From Flavisericum labens (GTDB lineage: Bacteria > Bacteroidota > Bacteroidia > Flavobacteriales > Flavobacteriaceae), in assembly GCF_045446075.1 (NCBI RefSeq), contig NZ_JBJJBQ010000003.1, positions 62,001 to 126,000 on the forward strand: DNA of 64,000 nt, read 5' to 3'. Of the stretch, positions 8,139-18,175 are shown piece by piece; the first letter of the stretch is position 1, and each line of letters opens with the position of its first letter. The notes under the pieces are model-generated. The model did no database searches. It was not told the DNA's origin and saw only the letters and a program-made list of their open reading frames with translations. A program made the translations under genes and the position numbers.

Positions 8139-8876
8139 TCAATAGAGCTCTTCTTTAATTTCTTTTATTTGAATCAATAAATTTTCGTCTTGGTGCTTTT
8201 TGTAAGCTTCATTGAGGTTTGAAACAGCCTTTTTAGGCTGATTTTGCGAAAGGTAGAATTTAGTCAGTTTTTCGTAACAAACTAGCGAACCTCCTTCTTT
8301 TACGGCCATTTTATAAAATTTTTCGGCAAGCTCGGGTTCATCGTCGTACTCGTAAATAAAGCCTTTCGCTAAATAACCATCCACTTTTGAAAGAGCCTCA
8401 AGTTCGTTTGCAAACTTTAGTGCTTTATTTTTACTGCCACCAAAAATCCCGGGAAGCTCCATATACAATTCTACCAAAGCCCAACGGGTACCAATGTGCG
8501 AAGGATCTAATTCGGCGGCCTTTAAAAAAGAGGACTTTATATCACCAATATAAGTGACAGATTTTAGTTTGTTTTCTAAAGCCTTCATGCCCAATGCCCC
8601 ACCAAATTTATAATGGTAATTGGCATTTTGGTTATTTGCTTCGACCAATTTATTGTATTGTTTTGTAGCGGCATCCCATTTCTTTTGTTTTGAATACGTA
8701 TCACCCAACAATTCTATGGCGGTTAAATCATTTGGGTTGGATGCTATAAATCCAACAAGGAGTTTTTCTGCTCCACTAAATTGTTTTTTTTCAAACAGTA
8801 TTTCGGCTTGTTCAAAACTAGTTTGGCCAAAAACTAAAATGGGGAATAAAAGCACATATAAAAATTTGGACATCAT
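8139..8876 (-). CDS. Exported TPR-repeat protein
   Basis: About 245 residues. Signal peptide MSKFLYVLLFPILVFGQ, then tetratricopeptide-type helices (FEQAEILFEKKQFSGAEKLL, ELLGDTYSKQKKWDAATKQY, and more toward the C-terminus). TPRs mediate protein contacts; the partner is unknown. Two adjacent ATGs (8874-8876 and 8871-8873) are possible starts. It is divergent from the macroglobulin-like gene and downstream of nothing on its strand, so probably a single unit. Confidence 0.8.
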   Translation of the reverse strand: MMSKFLYVLLFPILVFGQTSFEQAEILFEKKQFSGAEKLLVGFIASNPNDLTAIELLGDTYSKQKKWDAATKQYNKLVEANNQNANYHYKFGGALGMKALENKLKSVTYIGDIKSSFLKAAELDPSHIGTRWALVELYMELPGIFGGSKNKALKFANELEALSKVDGYLAKGFIYEYDDEPELAEKFYKMAVKEGGSLVCYEKLTKFYLSQNQPKKAVSNLNEAYKKHQDENLLIQIKEIKEELY

Positions 8877-8893
8877 ATTTTAAGTAGAAAATT

Positions 8894-8901
8894 CAAAGTT
8901 A
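8894..8901 (-). promoter_or_regulatory. Candidate -7 element for the TPR gene
   Basis: On the minus strand it reads TAACTTTG, a full match to TAnnTTTG, about 18 nt ahead of the start codon. No good -33 TTG is visible, hence modest confidence. Confidence 0.4.
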
Positions 8902-9079
8902 ATCTTTTCTTCTTCACTTTAAAAATAGCTAAATTCACTCATCTAAAACCTAGGTTGGCTCATTAGGGGTTTGTTTGGTATAGCTTTTGAAACTAATTTA
9001 GAGTAAAACCAGAGATTAAAGGCCCATTTAACATGATTTTATAAATTCAAAATGGTCATTATCGGTAAAACATATATAA

Positions 9080-12000
9080 ATGAAACGTATTCTACCCATT
9101 TTTATGATTCTACTTTTTTCTAACTTTTTAGGAGCCCAAAGCAATGATTTTAATTATTTATGGTCTGAAGTTGAAAAACTTGAAGCTGAGGGATTGCCGA
9201 AATCGGCCTTAAAAATAGTTGAGGATATCGAGCAACAAGCCCTTAAAAATAACAACAATATTCAGTTAATTAAAACCATGCTTTTTAAGAGCAAATTTGC
9301 CTTGGTTTTGGAGGAAGATGCACAACTGAACATTGTTGACGATTTTAGGAAACAAATTGAAAAAGGCACCTTCCCTACAAAAAATATTCTGGAGAACATG
9401 CTCGCCCATATGTTTTGGCAGTATTTTAAACAGAATAGATGGCAGTTTTATAACCGCACCAAAACTTCTGAAAAAGTTGATGAAACTGACTTCCGTACAT
9501 GGGATTTGGAAACCCTATTTGATGAGGTGCATGTACATTTTCAAAATTCGTTGGAGAATGGATTGATGCTTCAACAGGAAAAATTGAATCAATACAGTGT
9601 TTTGTTACAAGAAGTGAAAGGCTCTAAAAAGTTCAGGCCAACTCTTTATGATTTTTTGAGCCACCAAGCTTTAAGTTTTTATAAAACCAATGAAACGCAC
9701 ATAACCAAACCAGCTTATAAATTTGAAATCGACAATTCTGAATTTTTGGCTGATGCCAAAACGTTTTCAGAACTGAGAATAGCTTCAAAAGATTCAACCT
9801 CTTTACAGCTTAATGCGCTAAAAATATATCAGGATTTAATTCAGTTTCATTTAAAAGATAAATCGGCATATGCATTGGCCGATGTTGATATCGAACGTTT
9901 AAAGTTTGTAAATGAATATGGTATATTCAATAATCAAGAAGCTATTCTTTTAGGGGCTTTACAAGCTCAAAGTGAACAATTAAGCGGTCATGAAACTTCG
10001 GGGTTATATGACTTTGAAAAGGCTTCGGTTTATTTTCAGAAAAGTCAAAAATACCAACCAAAAAAGAGTAAAGAATACCGTTGGAAGGCTAAGGAAGCTC
10101 TAGAAATTTGTAATACCGTTATATCAAAATTTTCTAAAAGTACAGCGGCCGAAAAGTGCCAAACCTTAAAGTCCCAAATTGAATTCCCCTCACTCCAAAT
10201 TACTGCCGAAGAATTTTTGCCCATTCAAACCAACTCGAGACTATTGGTGCGCTATAAAAATTTGAATGAACTTCAATTCAAAATATTGAAACTTTCAGAA
10301 AAGGAATTTGAAAAATTCAGTAAAATATACCGCAAGAATGAACAATTGGAGTTTTTGAACAAATTAGATGTCACTGAAACTTGGAAGAGCACACTTAAAA
10401 ACGAAAGCGATTACCAAATACATAGTACCGAAATTTTAGTACCAAAACTAAATAATGGTCGCTATGTGGTTTGGGCGAAGGTTGAGAACGATGACGATAT
10501 GTTTGGTTATGCACATATTCAGGTTACAAATTTGGCATTGGTTGAAACCGAAACGCCGCAAAATAAAATATTCCAAATTATTGATAGAACTAACGGTGCG
10601 CCTATTGCCAATGCTAAGGTTGAACTTAGTTTTTTCAAAAACAATAATAGGGCTACCAAAACAACCACTTACAATACCAACGATTTAGGGCAGATTGAAA
10701 TTGAGAAAACCCAAGCCCGTTATAGTAATGTTTTTGCAAAGATTAAGTATCAAAATGATACTGCTTATTTTGGTCATTATTATATAAGTCAGTATTACGA
10801 TAGAAACGAAGAAGAGGACACTTATAAGGCCTTTGTTTTTACCGATAGAAGTATTTATAGACCTGGACAAACCGTTTATTTCAAGGCCATAGCCATGAAA
10901 ACCAAAGGTAATAAATCGGAGGTGGTAGCTAACGAACCTGTTTATGCTGTGCTTTATAATGTTAATGATGATGAAGTTGCTGAGTTGGAGCTAAAAACAA
11001 ATGCATTCGGTTCCGTTTCAGGTGAGTTTATTTTGCCCAATAACGGTTTAAACGGTGAATACCATATTGAGTTTGATGGCGATGAAGAAGATTTTTACTT
11101 AGAACATTATTTCTCGGTGGAAGAATATAAACGACCAAAATTCCAAACGACATTTGAGCGTGTTACCGAAACCTATAAAATCAACGATTCCATTACCGTG
11201 AAAGGGCATGCCTTGGCCTACGCCGGAAGTAATATAACCGATGCCAAAGTGGTTTATCGCGTTCACCGAAAAGTGCAATATCCGCGTTGGTATTTTTGGT
11301 ATCACCCTTGGTTTAATAGTGAGCCACAGGAAATTACCCACGGTGAAAGTACAACCAATGAAAAAGGCGAATTTGAAATCACCTTTAAGGCTCTTCCAGA
11401 CCAAAGTGTGGAAAAAAGTAGTTTCCCGATTTTCAATTATGAAATTATGGCCGATGTTACCGATCTTAACGGTGAAACCCGAAGTGCAACAACTATAGTC
11501 AACGTGGGTTATCATGCTTTGGTTGCCCAAATGGACGTTCCAAATATGCTGGATAAAACCAGTAAAGACCATAAAGTTTCAATTGAAACCAAAAACCTAA
11601 ATGGCGAATTTGTTCCCGCGAAAGGCACTATAGAAGTCTATAAACTGAAAGCTCCAAATGCGGTTTTGCGTCCACGTCCTTGGCCAGCACCAGATTATCA
11701 GGACATCCCTAAAGAAGATTTTAATAATCTATTTCCGTACGAAGCATATGCCAACGAACATCTGCCCGATAATTGGGAAAAAGGTGAGTTGGTGCTTACA
11801 AAATCATTCGATACAAAAGTTTCAAAACAAGTTGAGCTCGGTAAAATTAAAAAATGGCCTTTGGGGCAATACCTCATAGTTTTAAAAAGTAAAGATCGCT
11901 TTGAGCAAACCGTAACAGACCAAGCAAAAACAAGTGTGTTTAGCGAAAACGAAAAAACTTTGACCGATAAACAATTGTTTAGCATTAGCAGCGATAAGGA

Positions 12001-15000
12001 CGCTTACGGTATTGGAGATGAGGCGCGAGTAACCATGGCTTCGGCTGCAGAAAATGTATCGGTTACCGTTTCAGTTGAAAAGGGTAACAATATTATTCAA
12101 ACAGAAGTCATAGCGCTTAGTTCAAATAATAAGAGCATTAATATCCCTGTGAATGCCGACGACTTAGGTGGTTTTGTGCTGCATTACAGTTTTGCGGCGT
12201 TTAATAGTTTTCATTCTGGAACTTTGCATATTTCGGTGCCGTACCCTAAAACCGATTTAGAAATTGAAACCTTAACGTTTAGAGATAAACTACAACCTGG
12301 CACAGATGAAACCTGGCAATTTAAAATTAAAGGTCCGCAAGGTGAAAAAGTAAGTACCGAATTATTGGCAAGTATGTATGATGCTTCTTTAGATCAATTT
12401 AAACCACATTCTTGGAGTTTTTCGCCATTGTATAAACCAACCTATAATTCACGCAGTTACAGCCAATCCAACAGAAGTTTTGGAACTCATAATTTTAGGG
12501 TTTACAACAGCAAAATAAGTATCAGGTATCCAGAACAAGATTATGACCAATGGAATTGGTTTGGGTTTAGTTTTAATTTCAATAAATGGTATTATGACAA
12601 CTATGTAAGGACATTAAGACTGAAAACGGTATCAAGATATGATGACTCGATTAAAACAGGTTTTGTTTCTGGTATTGTTATAGACGAACAGGGAAATCCT
12701 CTTCCCGGAGTTAACGTGCTTGTTAAAGGAACTGCTCGAGGAACAACAACTGATTTTGACGGTAAGTTTAGTATAAAAGTCTCCAAAAAAGAGACTTTAG
12801 TTCTTAGTTTTCTTGGCTTCGTAAATAGATCTATAAGTGTTGGTGAGGATAATTTTTTAAAATTATCAATGGCAGAAGATAGTGCTCAGTTAGATGAAGT
12901 GGTTGTTGCTGGATATGGAAATCAAAAAAGAACTTTGAGTGCGTCAGTATCTAGCGTACAAGCAGTTCCTATACAAGAAGAAATTGATATGGAATCGAAA
13001 GATATTGAACTTGAAGAAAAACCAAACTTCGATAACATTCAAATTAGAAAAAACCTTCAGGAAACCGCTTTTTTCTTTCCAAAGTTACAAACAGATTCAG
13101 AAGGTAATGTAAGTTTTAGTTTTACAACGCCAGAAGCCTTAACCCAATGGAAATTGCAATTATTGGCACAGACGAAAAATTTAGAAAGTGCGACTAAAAC
13201 CTTAACTACGGTAACCCAAAAAGAACTGATGGTGATACCAAATGCGCCCCGTTTTTTACGCGAAGGCGATAAAATTACTATCAGTACAAAAATCGCAAAC
13301 TTAACCGATAGGCAACTGTCTGGTCAAGCCAAACTCATTTTAACCGATGCTATTTCAGGAGTAGATATTACCGACAAAATTATTAAGTCGAGCGAAGTCG
13401 AGGCGTTTGTGGTTAACAAGGAAGGGAACACCCAAGTATCTTGGACATTAAATATTCCTTTTGATGTCGACGCTGTTCAATACAAAATAGTAGCTAAAGC
13501 AGAAGATTTTAGTGATGGTGAACAAAGTGCGCTCCCCGTTTTAAGTAACCGCATGTTGGTTACCGAAACATTGCCCATGTGGGTAAAGAGTAACGAAACC
13601 AGAACGTTCACTTTAGATAAATTGAAAACAAACACTTCATCAACGCTGAAAAACCATAAATTAACTTTAGAAATGACCTCCAACCCGGCATGGTATGCGG
13701 TTCAGGCACTGCCATACTTAATGGAGTATCCATATCAATGCAACGAGCAAACGTTTTCGAGGTATTATGCCAATGCCTTGGCCAGCCATATTGTAACTTC
13801 TAAACAAAGAGTTCAAGAGGTTTTTAATCAATGGGCGTCTCAAGACGCTTTAATTTCCAATCTTGAAAAGAACGAAGAGCTAAAATCTATTCTAATTCAA
13901 GAAACGCCATGGCTACGTGATGCGCAGAGTGAAACAGAACAGAAAAAACGTATCGCCCTGCTTTTTGATTTAAACAAAATGAACAACGAATTGCAGTTGG
14001 CTTTACGTAAATTAAAAAATAATCAAATGTCATCAGGTGCTTGGCCGTGGTTTAATGGCGGCTATGAAAATCGATACATTACTCAACATATTATTACAGG
14101 TTTTGGGCATCTGTCAAAACTTAAGGTCATTCAGAATAATAGTGAAGAAGCTATGCTTAAAAAGGCCATTAGATATTTAGATGGTGAATTTATTAAAGAA
14201 TACAAGGACATCAGGAAATATGATAAAGATGTCGAGTTAAACAAGGACCATTTAAGTTACACGCAATTACATTATTTGTATATGCGAAGCTTTTTTCCTG
14301 ATATAAAAAAATCAAAAGAAGTTGAGGACATTGTGAGCTATTACCAAACCCAAATCCAAAAGTATTGGTTAAGTCGTCCGCTTTACGCCAAAGGCTTAAT
14401 GGCTCTAATATCGCATCGAAATAACGATAAAAAAGCAGCTTCAAAAATATTGAAATCCTTAAAGGAAACGAGCATCTTTTCAGAAGAGTTGGGTATGTAC
14501 TGGAAAACAAACACCAACTCATGGTTTTGGTACCAATCACCTATTGAAACCCAAGCCTTGCTTATTGAAGTATTTTCGGAAATGGAAAATGATATTGAAA
14601 CCATCGACAACCTAAAAATCTGGTTGCTTAAAAACAAGCAAACCAACCGTTGGAAAACCACCAAAGCAACAACCAATGCTGCTTATGCACTATTGCTAAA
14701 GGGCAGTGATTGGCTGAGTGTTTCCGATATGGTTGATGTGGTTTTGGGTAATCAAAAAATAGAACCCTCTAAATTAGAGGATGTAAAAGTTGAATCTGGA
14801 ACGGGCTATTTTAAAACCTTCTGGAATTCTTCTGAAATTAAACCAGAAATGGCAGAAGTTACTATTTCTAAAAAAGGAAAAGGCATTGCTTGGGGCGGAT
14901 TGTATTGGCAGTATTTTGAAGATTTAGACAAGATAACTTCGGCTGAAACACCACTTAAACTTGAGAAAAAATTATTCCTAAGGTCGAATACCGATACTGG

Positions 15001-15370
15001 TGAGGAGATTTCAGAAATTACCGAAAACACCAATCTGAAAGTAGGCGATTTGGTTCGTGTTCGTATTGAATTACAAAGCGATAGAAGCATGGAGTTCCTT
15101 CATATGAAAGACATGCGCGCTGCTGGATTGGAACCAGTAAATGTCTTGAGTGAATACAAATGGCAGGATGGCTTGGGCTATTATGAAAGCACAAAGGATG
15201 CCAGTACAAATTTCTTTTTTGATTACCTACCAAAAGGTGTGTATATATTTGAATACGATTTGAGAGTTAATAATGCAGGTGAAATGAGTAACGGCATAAC
15301 CACTATACAAAGTATGTATGCGCCAGAGTTTAGTAACCATAGCGAAGGCAACAGAATTTCGATTAAATAA
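9080..15370 (+). CDS. Large alpha-2-macroglobulin family protein with inserted TonB-receptor-type domain
   Basis: 2096 residues. Signal peptide MKRILPIFMILLFSNFLGAQ. An N-terminal helical region precedes macroglobulin domains; the MG2-like motif FTDRSIYRPGQTVYFKAIA is near residue 590. Near 1195-1265 sits a CarboxypepD_reg-like beta sandwich (SGIVIDEQGNPLPGVNVLVK, TTDFDGKFSI), followed by DEVVVAGYG, the signature normally at the plug start of SusC receptors. The A2M domain begins near 1317 (NIQIRKNLQETAFFFPKL), and Cys1554-Asn-Glu-Gln1557 fits the CxEQ thioester motif, followed by an alpha-toroid region. Macroglobulins trap proteases or bind surfaces; here the protein is expected in the periplasm or on the outer membrane. 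It precedes a lipoprotein gene and a secreted peptidase gene. Confidence 0.9.
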   Translation: MKRILPIFMILLFSNFLGAQSNDFNYLWSEVEKLEAEGLPKSALKIVEDIEQQALKNNNNIQLIKTMLFKSKFALVLEEDAQLNIVDDFRKQIEKGTFPTKNILENMLAHMFWQYFKQNRWQFYNRTKTSEKVDETDFRTWDLETLFDEVHVHFQNSLENGLMLQQEKLNQYSVLLQEVKGSKKFRPTLYDFLSHQALSFYKTNETHITKPAYKFEIDNSEFLADAKTFSELRIASKDSTSLQLNALKIYQDLIQFHLKDKSAYALADVDIERLKFVNEYGIFNNQEAILLGALQAQSEQLSGHETSGLYDFEKASVYFQKSQKYQPKKSKEYRWKAKEALEICNTVISKFSKSTAAEKCQTLKSQIEFPSLQITAEEFLPIQTNSRLLVRYKNLNELQFKILKLSEKEFEKFSKIYRKNEQLEFLNKLDVTETWKSTLKNESDYQIHSTEILVPKLNNGRYVVWAKVENDDDMFGYAHIQVTNLALVETETPQNKIFQIIDRTNGAPIANAKVELSFFKNNNRATKTTTYNTNDLGQIEIEKTQARYSNVFAKIKYQNDTAYFGHYYISQYYDRNEEEDTYKAFVFTDRSIYRPGQTVYFKAIAMKTKGNKSEVVANEPVYAVLYNVNDDEVAELELKTNAFGSVSGEFILPNNGLNGEYHIEFDGDEEDFYLEHYFSVEEYKRPKFQTTFERVTETYKINDSITVKGHALAYAGSNITDAKVVYRVHRKVQYPRWYFWYHPWFNSEPQEITHGESTTNEKGEFEITFKALPDQSVEKSSFPIFNYEIMADVTDLNGETRSATTIVNVGYHALVAQMDVPNMLDKTSKDHKVSIETKNLNGEFVPAKGTIEVYKLKAPNAVLRPRPWPAPDYQDIPKEDFNNLFPYEAYANEHLPDNWEKGELVLTKSFDTKVSKQVELGKIKKWPLGQYLIVLKSKDRFEQTVTDQAKTSVFSENEKTLTDKQLFSISSDKDAYGIGDEARVTMASAAENVSVTVSVEKGNNIIQTEVIALSSNNKSINIPVNADDLGGFVLHYSFAAFNSFHSGTLHISVPYPKTDLEIETLTFRDKLQPGTDETWQFKIKGPQGEKVSTELLASMYDASLDQFKPHSWSFSPLYKPTYNSRSYSQSNRSFGTHNFRVYNSKISIRYPEQDYDQWNWFGFSFNFNKWYYDNYVRTLRLKTVSRYDDSIKTGFVSGIVIDEQGNPLPGVNVLVKGTARGTTTDFDGKFSIKVSKKETLVLSFLGFVNRSISVGEDNFLKLSMAEDSAQLDEVVVAGYGNQKRTLSASVSSVQAVPIQEEIDMESKDIELEEKPNFDNIQIRKNLQETAFFFPKLQTDSEGNVSFSFTTPEALTQWKLQLLAQTKNLESATKTLTTVTQKELMVIPNAPRFLREGDKITISTKIANLTDRQLSGQAKLILTDAISGVDITDKIIKSSEVEAFVVNKEGNTQVSWTLNIPFDVDAVQYKIVAKAEDFSDGEQSALPVLSNRMLVTETLPMWVKSNETRTFTLDKLKTNTSSTLKNHKLTLEMTSNPAWYAVQALPYLMEYPYQCNEQTFSRYYANALASHIVTSKQRVQEVFNQWASQDALISNLEKNEELKSILIQETPWLRDAQSETEQKKRIALLFDLNKMNNELQLALRKLKNNQMSSGAWPWFNGGYENRYITQHIITGFGHLSKLKVIQNNSEEAMLKKAIRYLDGEFIKEYKDIRKYDKDVELNKDHLSYTQLHYLYMRSFFPDIKKSKEVEDIVSYYQTQIQKYWLSRPLYAKGLMALISHRNNDKKAASKILKSLKETSIFSEELGMYWKTNTNSWFWYQSPIETQALLIEVFSEMENDIETIDNLKIWLLKNKQTNRWKTTKATTNAAYALLLKGSDWLSVSDMVDVVLGNQKIEPSKLEDVKVESGTGYFKTFWNSSEIKPEMAEVTISKKGKGIAWGGLYWQYFEDLDKITSAETPLKLEKKLFLRSNTDTGEEISEITENTNLKVGDLVRVRIELQSDRSMEFLHMKDMRAAGLEPVNVLSEYKWQDGLGYYESTKDASTNFFFDYLPKGVYIFEYDLRVNNAGEMSNGITTIQSMYAPEFSNHSEGNRISIK

Positions 15371-15394
15371 GGTGCTTTACAGAACGGGTTCTTA

Positions 15395-15428
15395 TTTGTA
15401 TGTTGCATTTTATAAATCTTTATATTTG
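15395..15428 (+). promoter_or_regulatory. Candidate promoter for the lipoprotein-M64 peptidase pair
   Basis: TTTG at 15395-15398, a 22-nt spacer, and TATATTTG at 15421-15428, matching the Bacteroidota -33/-7 pattern. It lies 25 nt ahead of the lipoprotein ATG, within the 82-nt gap after the macroglobulin gene. Confidence 0.5.
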
Positions 15429-15452
15429 CAAGCACCGCCCTATTTCAGTTTC

Positions 15453-15953
15453 ATGGAAAAAAATGCACATATAAAATCTAAATTTCCACTAATACTTTTA
15501 ATAGTTTTGGGTGTCATATCCTGTGGAGGTCAAAAACGAATTTCGAATACCGAGACAGCAATCGAAACAGCTCCTAAAATACTCTTCATAAATTATAAGG
15601 TTGAAAAAACTGCTGATAATACTGTAAGTGTCAAACTTATTAATAACAAAGTTGTTGATGGTAAATTAAAAGCAAAAAACACTTCTGAGCAGGGGGAAGT
15701 GGGCGATTTAATTTGCCTGCAAATAGATGAAAATAACACTATTTTGCAAACCCAAATTATAAAACATCCATTTATAAAAGTGATAGAATATGTTGATGAA
15801 ACCAATTCATTTCAAAAAAAACGATTAGATTTAGACAGCATGCAACTTTCGTTAAGGCTTCAGCTAAAGAAAAATACTAAATATATTATTATTGAAAATT
15901 TCAATATTGAAAAGAACAACACAAAGCCTTTAATAAAAACAAAAGTAAATTAA
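15453..15953 (+). CDS. Small lipoprotein of unknown function
   Basis: 166 residues from the ATG at 15453. A signal peptide ends in a lipobox-like GVISCGG, so the mature protein should be lipid-anchored. The rest is a polar beta-rich domain (NTVSVKLINNKVVDGKLKAK) that I do not recognise. An in-frame start at 15318 would place 45 extra residues inside the preceding gene and bury the signal peptide, so it is rejected. The stop overlaps the ATG of the M64 peptidase by one base, implying coupled expression. Confidence 0.75.
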   Translation: MEKNAHIKSKFPLILLIVLGVISCGGQKRISNTETAIETAPKILFINYKVEKTADNTVSVKLINNKVVDGKLKAKNTSEQGEVGDLICLQIDENNTILQTQIIKHPFIKVIEYVDETNSFQKKRLDLDSMQLSLRLQLKKNTKYIIIENFNIEKNNTKPLIKTKVN

Positions 15954-17368
15954 TGAAACAGCCAATTTTTTACATGTTATTTTTGTTTTTTATTGTGCGG
16001 GTTTCATCTCAAGTTTTTGAGGTTCAGGCTTTAAAAACTGCAGGTGATATCGATAAAAGAATCAATCTCGTTATTTTAAGTGAAGGTTACCAAGAAACTG
16101 AATTTGATAAGTTCGAAACCGATGCTACGAACTTTATGAATGCTATGTTTTCACAATCACCCTTCGCTGAATATGCCGATTATTTTAACGTTTATATTAT
16201 AAAAGTACCATCAAACGAGAGTGGGGCAGATCACCCTGGTACGGCAACCGATGTTACAGAACCACAATCACCTGTAACCGATGTAGATACTTATTTTAAT
16301 TCAACTTTTGATGCTTTTGGATATCATAGATACCTTTATTATGGCATCGACTATGCAGATGCAGCTAGCGCAGAATTAAAAATACGCTCCGTTTTAGCGG
16401 ATAATTTTCCAACGTATGATCAAACATTAATATTGGTTAATTCGTCTCATTATGGAGGTACAGGTGGGGAATTCCCAATAGCATCAATCCACATGAGTTC
16501 CAGTGAAATTGCCATACATGAATTAGGACATTCTTTGTTTAATTTAAAGGATGAGTATCTCGTCCCCGATGTATATTATGCTGAAGCTATTAATATGACC
16601 CAGGAAACTGATCCGAGTTTAGTAAAATGGACGAACTGGGTAGGAGTTAATGAGGTTGGTGTCTATCCATATGGAAGTTCTGGAACTGCAGCAACTTGGA
16701 ATAGACCCCATCAAAACTGCAAGATGCGTTATTTAGGGTATTCGTTTTGCAGCGTTTGTCAAGAAGGTATGATAGAAAGAATCCATAATTTGCTATCACC
16801 TATAGATTCTTATATGCCAGTTTCAAATACGGTTGATAACCCAAGTTTACCTATTGATTTTCAACTGAACTTGATAGCGCCTATTCCCAATACATTAGAA
16901 CGTGTTTGGACGTTAAATGCTGTGAATTTCGCTAATAATGTTGATAGTATTTCACTTGAAGAAATTGATTTGTTAGAAGGAGAGAATACATTAACGGCAG
17001 TCGTTCATGATGCTACAGGCTTTTTAAAAATAGATAACCATGAAACCTCTCACATTTATACCGTAAGTTGGACAATTAACTATTCTTCATTAGGTATTGG
17101 TAATATAAAAAGTAGGATGAATAACTATGTTATTTCCATGTATCCAAATCCAACCAACAATACGATAAACTTAAAATTTGAAAGTGATGACGTAGCTATC
17201 GTCAATGTCGAGATCGTAGGGTTAGATGGCAGAAAAGTAAAGTCGATGAAATTATCAAACTTTAAAAACCAACAAATAGATATTAGCGCTTTTAGTCAAG
17301 GCATATATTTGACTAATTTTTATTCAAATAAAACATTATTGGCCACCAAAAAGTTAGTGAAAAACTAA
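15953..17368 (+). CDS. M64-family metallopeptidase with type IX secretion tail
   Basis: 471 residues. Signal peptide to about residue 20. The zinc motif is His189-Glu190-Leu-Gly-His193 followed by LFNLKDEY, as in M64 (IgA-peptidase-like) metalloproteases. Cysteines cluster in NCKMRYLGYSFCSVCQ. The last ~80 residues (from about YVISMYPNPTNNTINLKF) form a type A type IX secretion sorting domain ending QGIYLTNFYSNKTLLATKKL, so the protein should be secreted or anchored at the surface. Its gene overlaps the lipoprotein gene and ends directly against the convergent SDR gene, with no spacer. Confidence 0.88.
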   Translation: MKQPIFYMLFLFFIVRVSSQVFEVQALKTAGDIDKRINLVILSEGYQETEFDKFETDATNFMNAMFSQSPFAEYADYFNVYIIKVPSNESGADHPGTATDVTEPQSPVTDVDTYFNSTFDAFGYHRYLYYGIDYADAASAELKIRSVLADNFPTYDQTLILVNSSHYGGTGGEFPIASIHMSSSEIAIHELGHSLFNLKDEYLVPDVYYAEAINMTQETDPSLVKWTNWVGVNEVGVYPYGSSGTAATWNRPHQNCKMRYLGYSFCSVCQEGMIERIHNLLSPIDSYMPVSNTVDNPSLPIDFQLNLIAPIPNTLERVWTLNAVNFANNVDSISLEEIDLLEGENTLTAVVHDATGFLKIDNHETSHIYTVSWTINYSSLGIGNIKSRMNNYVISMYPNPTNNTINLKFESDDVAIVNVEIVGLDGRKVKSMKLSNFKNQQIDISAFSQGIYLTNFYSNKTLLATKKLVKN

Positions 17369-18091
17369 CTATTTTTTAGGAGGCCTGGTTGGGCGTACTT
17401 CTATTTTACTTGGTAAGGTTCGCGGATTCATTTTTAGTAAATCTACCGTTAGTTCACCTATGTCTTCAATTTGGATTTTCCAATCGTCGTTTTCACTGGG
17501 CGTTCGATTATTAAAATAAGTGGATACCGAACCAGGCATAATGGTACTTACTTTTACCCCATGGTGACGTAAATCTAACATAACGGCTTGAGTGAATCCG
17601 GTAAGGCCAAATTTACTAGCATTATATGCCGATCCATTGGCAAAAAAGTTGGTGCCTGCTAAACTTGAAATCGTAATAAAGTATCCTTTCGATTTTTTAA
17701 GTGCTTCAACGCTCGATTTAATGGTGTAAAATACCCCGGTTAAGTTTGTGTCTATAGTGTCGTGCCACTGTTCAATTGTTAAATCTTCTATACTTCCAAA
17801 ATGCCCTAAACCGGCATTGGCTACTACAACGTCCAATTGTTTAAAGTGTTCTAAAACTTTTTGAACCGCATTTTGTTGACTCTCAAAATCCCGAACATCA
17901 GCTTTAATTCCAATAGCTTCGGCTTGGTTGGCATTGGTGTTTAAAATATCAGCTGCTTCTTGGGCAGCAGATTCACTTCGGCTGGTTATGGCTACATTAA
18001 CACCTTCTGCCAATAAAGCTTGTGCAATACCAAAACCTATGCCTTTTGATCCTCCAGTTATTAATGCTACTTTATGTTTTAAATCGTTCAT
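17369..18091 (-). CDS. Short-chain dehydrogenase/reductase (SDR)
   Basis: 240 residues, classical SDR length. Cofactor motif TGGSKGIGFGIA, NAG motif in VVANAGLGHFG, catalytic Ser in ITISSLAG and the YxxxK motif in SAYNASKFG. Arg/Ser after the second strand (ITSRSE) suggests NADP(H). The family includes 3-oxoacyl-ACP reductase-like enzymes; the substrate cannot be assigned. Its stop codon begins at the base after the peptidase stop codon, so the two genes converge with zero gap. Confidence 0.88.
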   Translation of the reverse strand: MNDLKHKVALITGGSKGIGFGIAQALLAEGVNVAITSRSESAAQEAADILNTNANQAEAIGIKADVRDFESQQNAVQKVLEHFKQLDVVVANAGLGHFGSIEDLTIEQWHDTIDTNLTGVFYTIKSSVEALKKSKGYFITISSLAGTNFFANGSAYNASKFGLTGFTQAVMLDLRHHGVKVSTIMPGSVSTYFNNRTPSENDDWKIQIEDIGELTVDLLKMNPRTLPSKIEVRPTRPPKK

Positions 18092-18175
18092 AGTTTTATC
18101 GTTTTGTGTAAAACTACAAAATGAAATAGCGACTAAAGAATTTTAGATGTTAGGATAATTATAAAATATACTGAG

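Noticed and set aside
11099..11572. 157-codon reverse-strand frame inside the macroglobulin gene
   Set aside because: Opposite the conserved coding strand with no start signal or recognisable domain; a shadow of the long gene.
15318..15452. Upstream extension of the small lipoprotein
   Set aside because: Would overlap the macroglobulin end and place 45 polar residues before the signal peptide; the promoter at 15395-15428 lies inside it.
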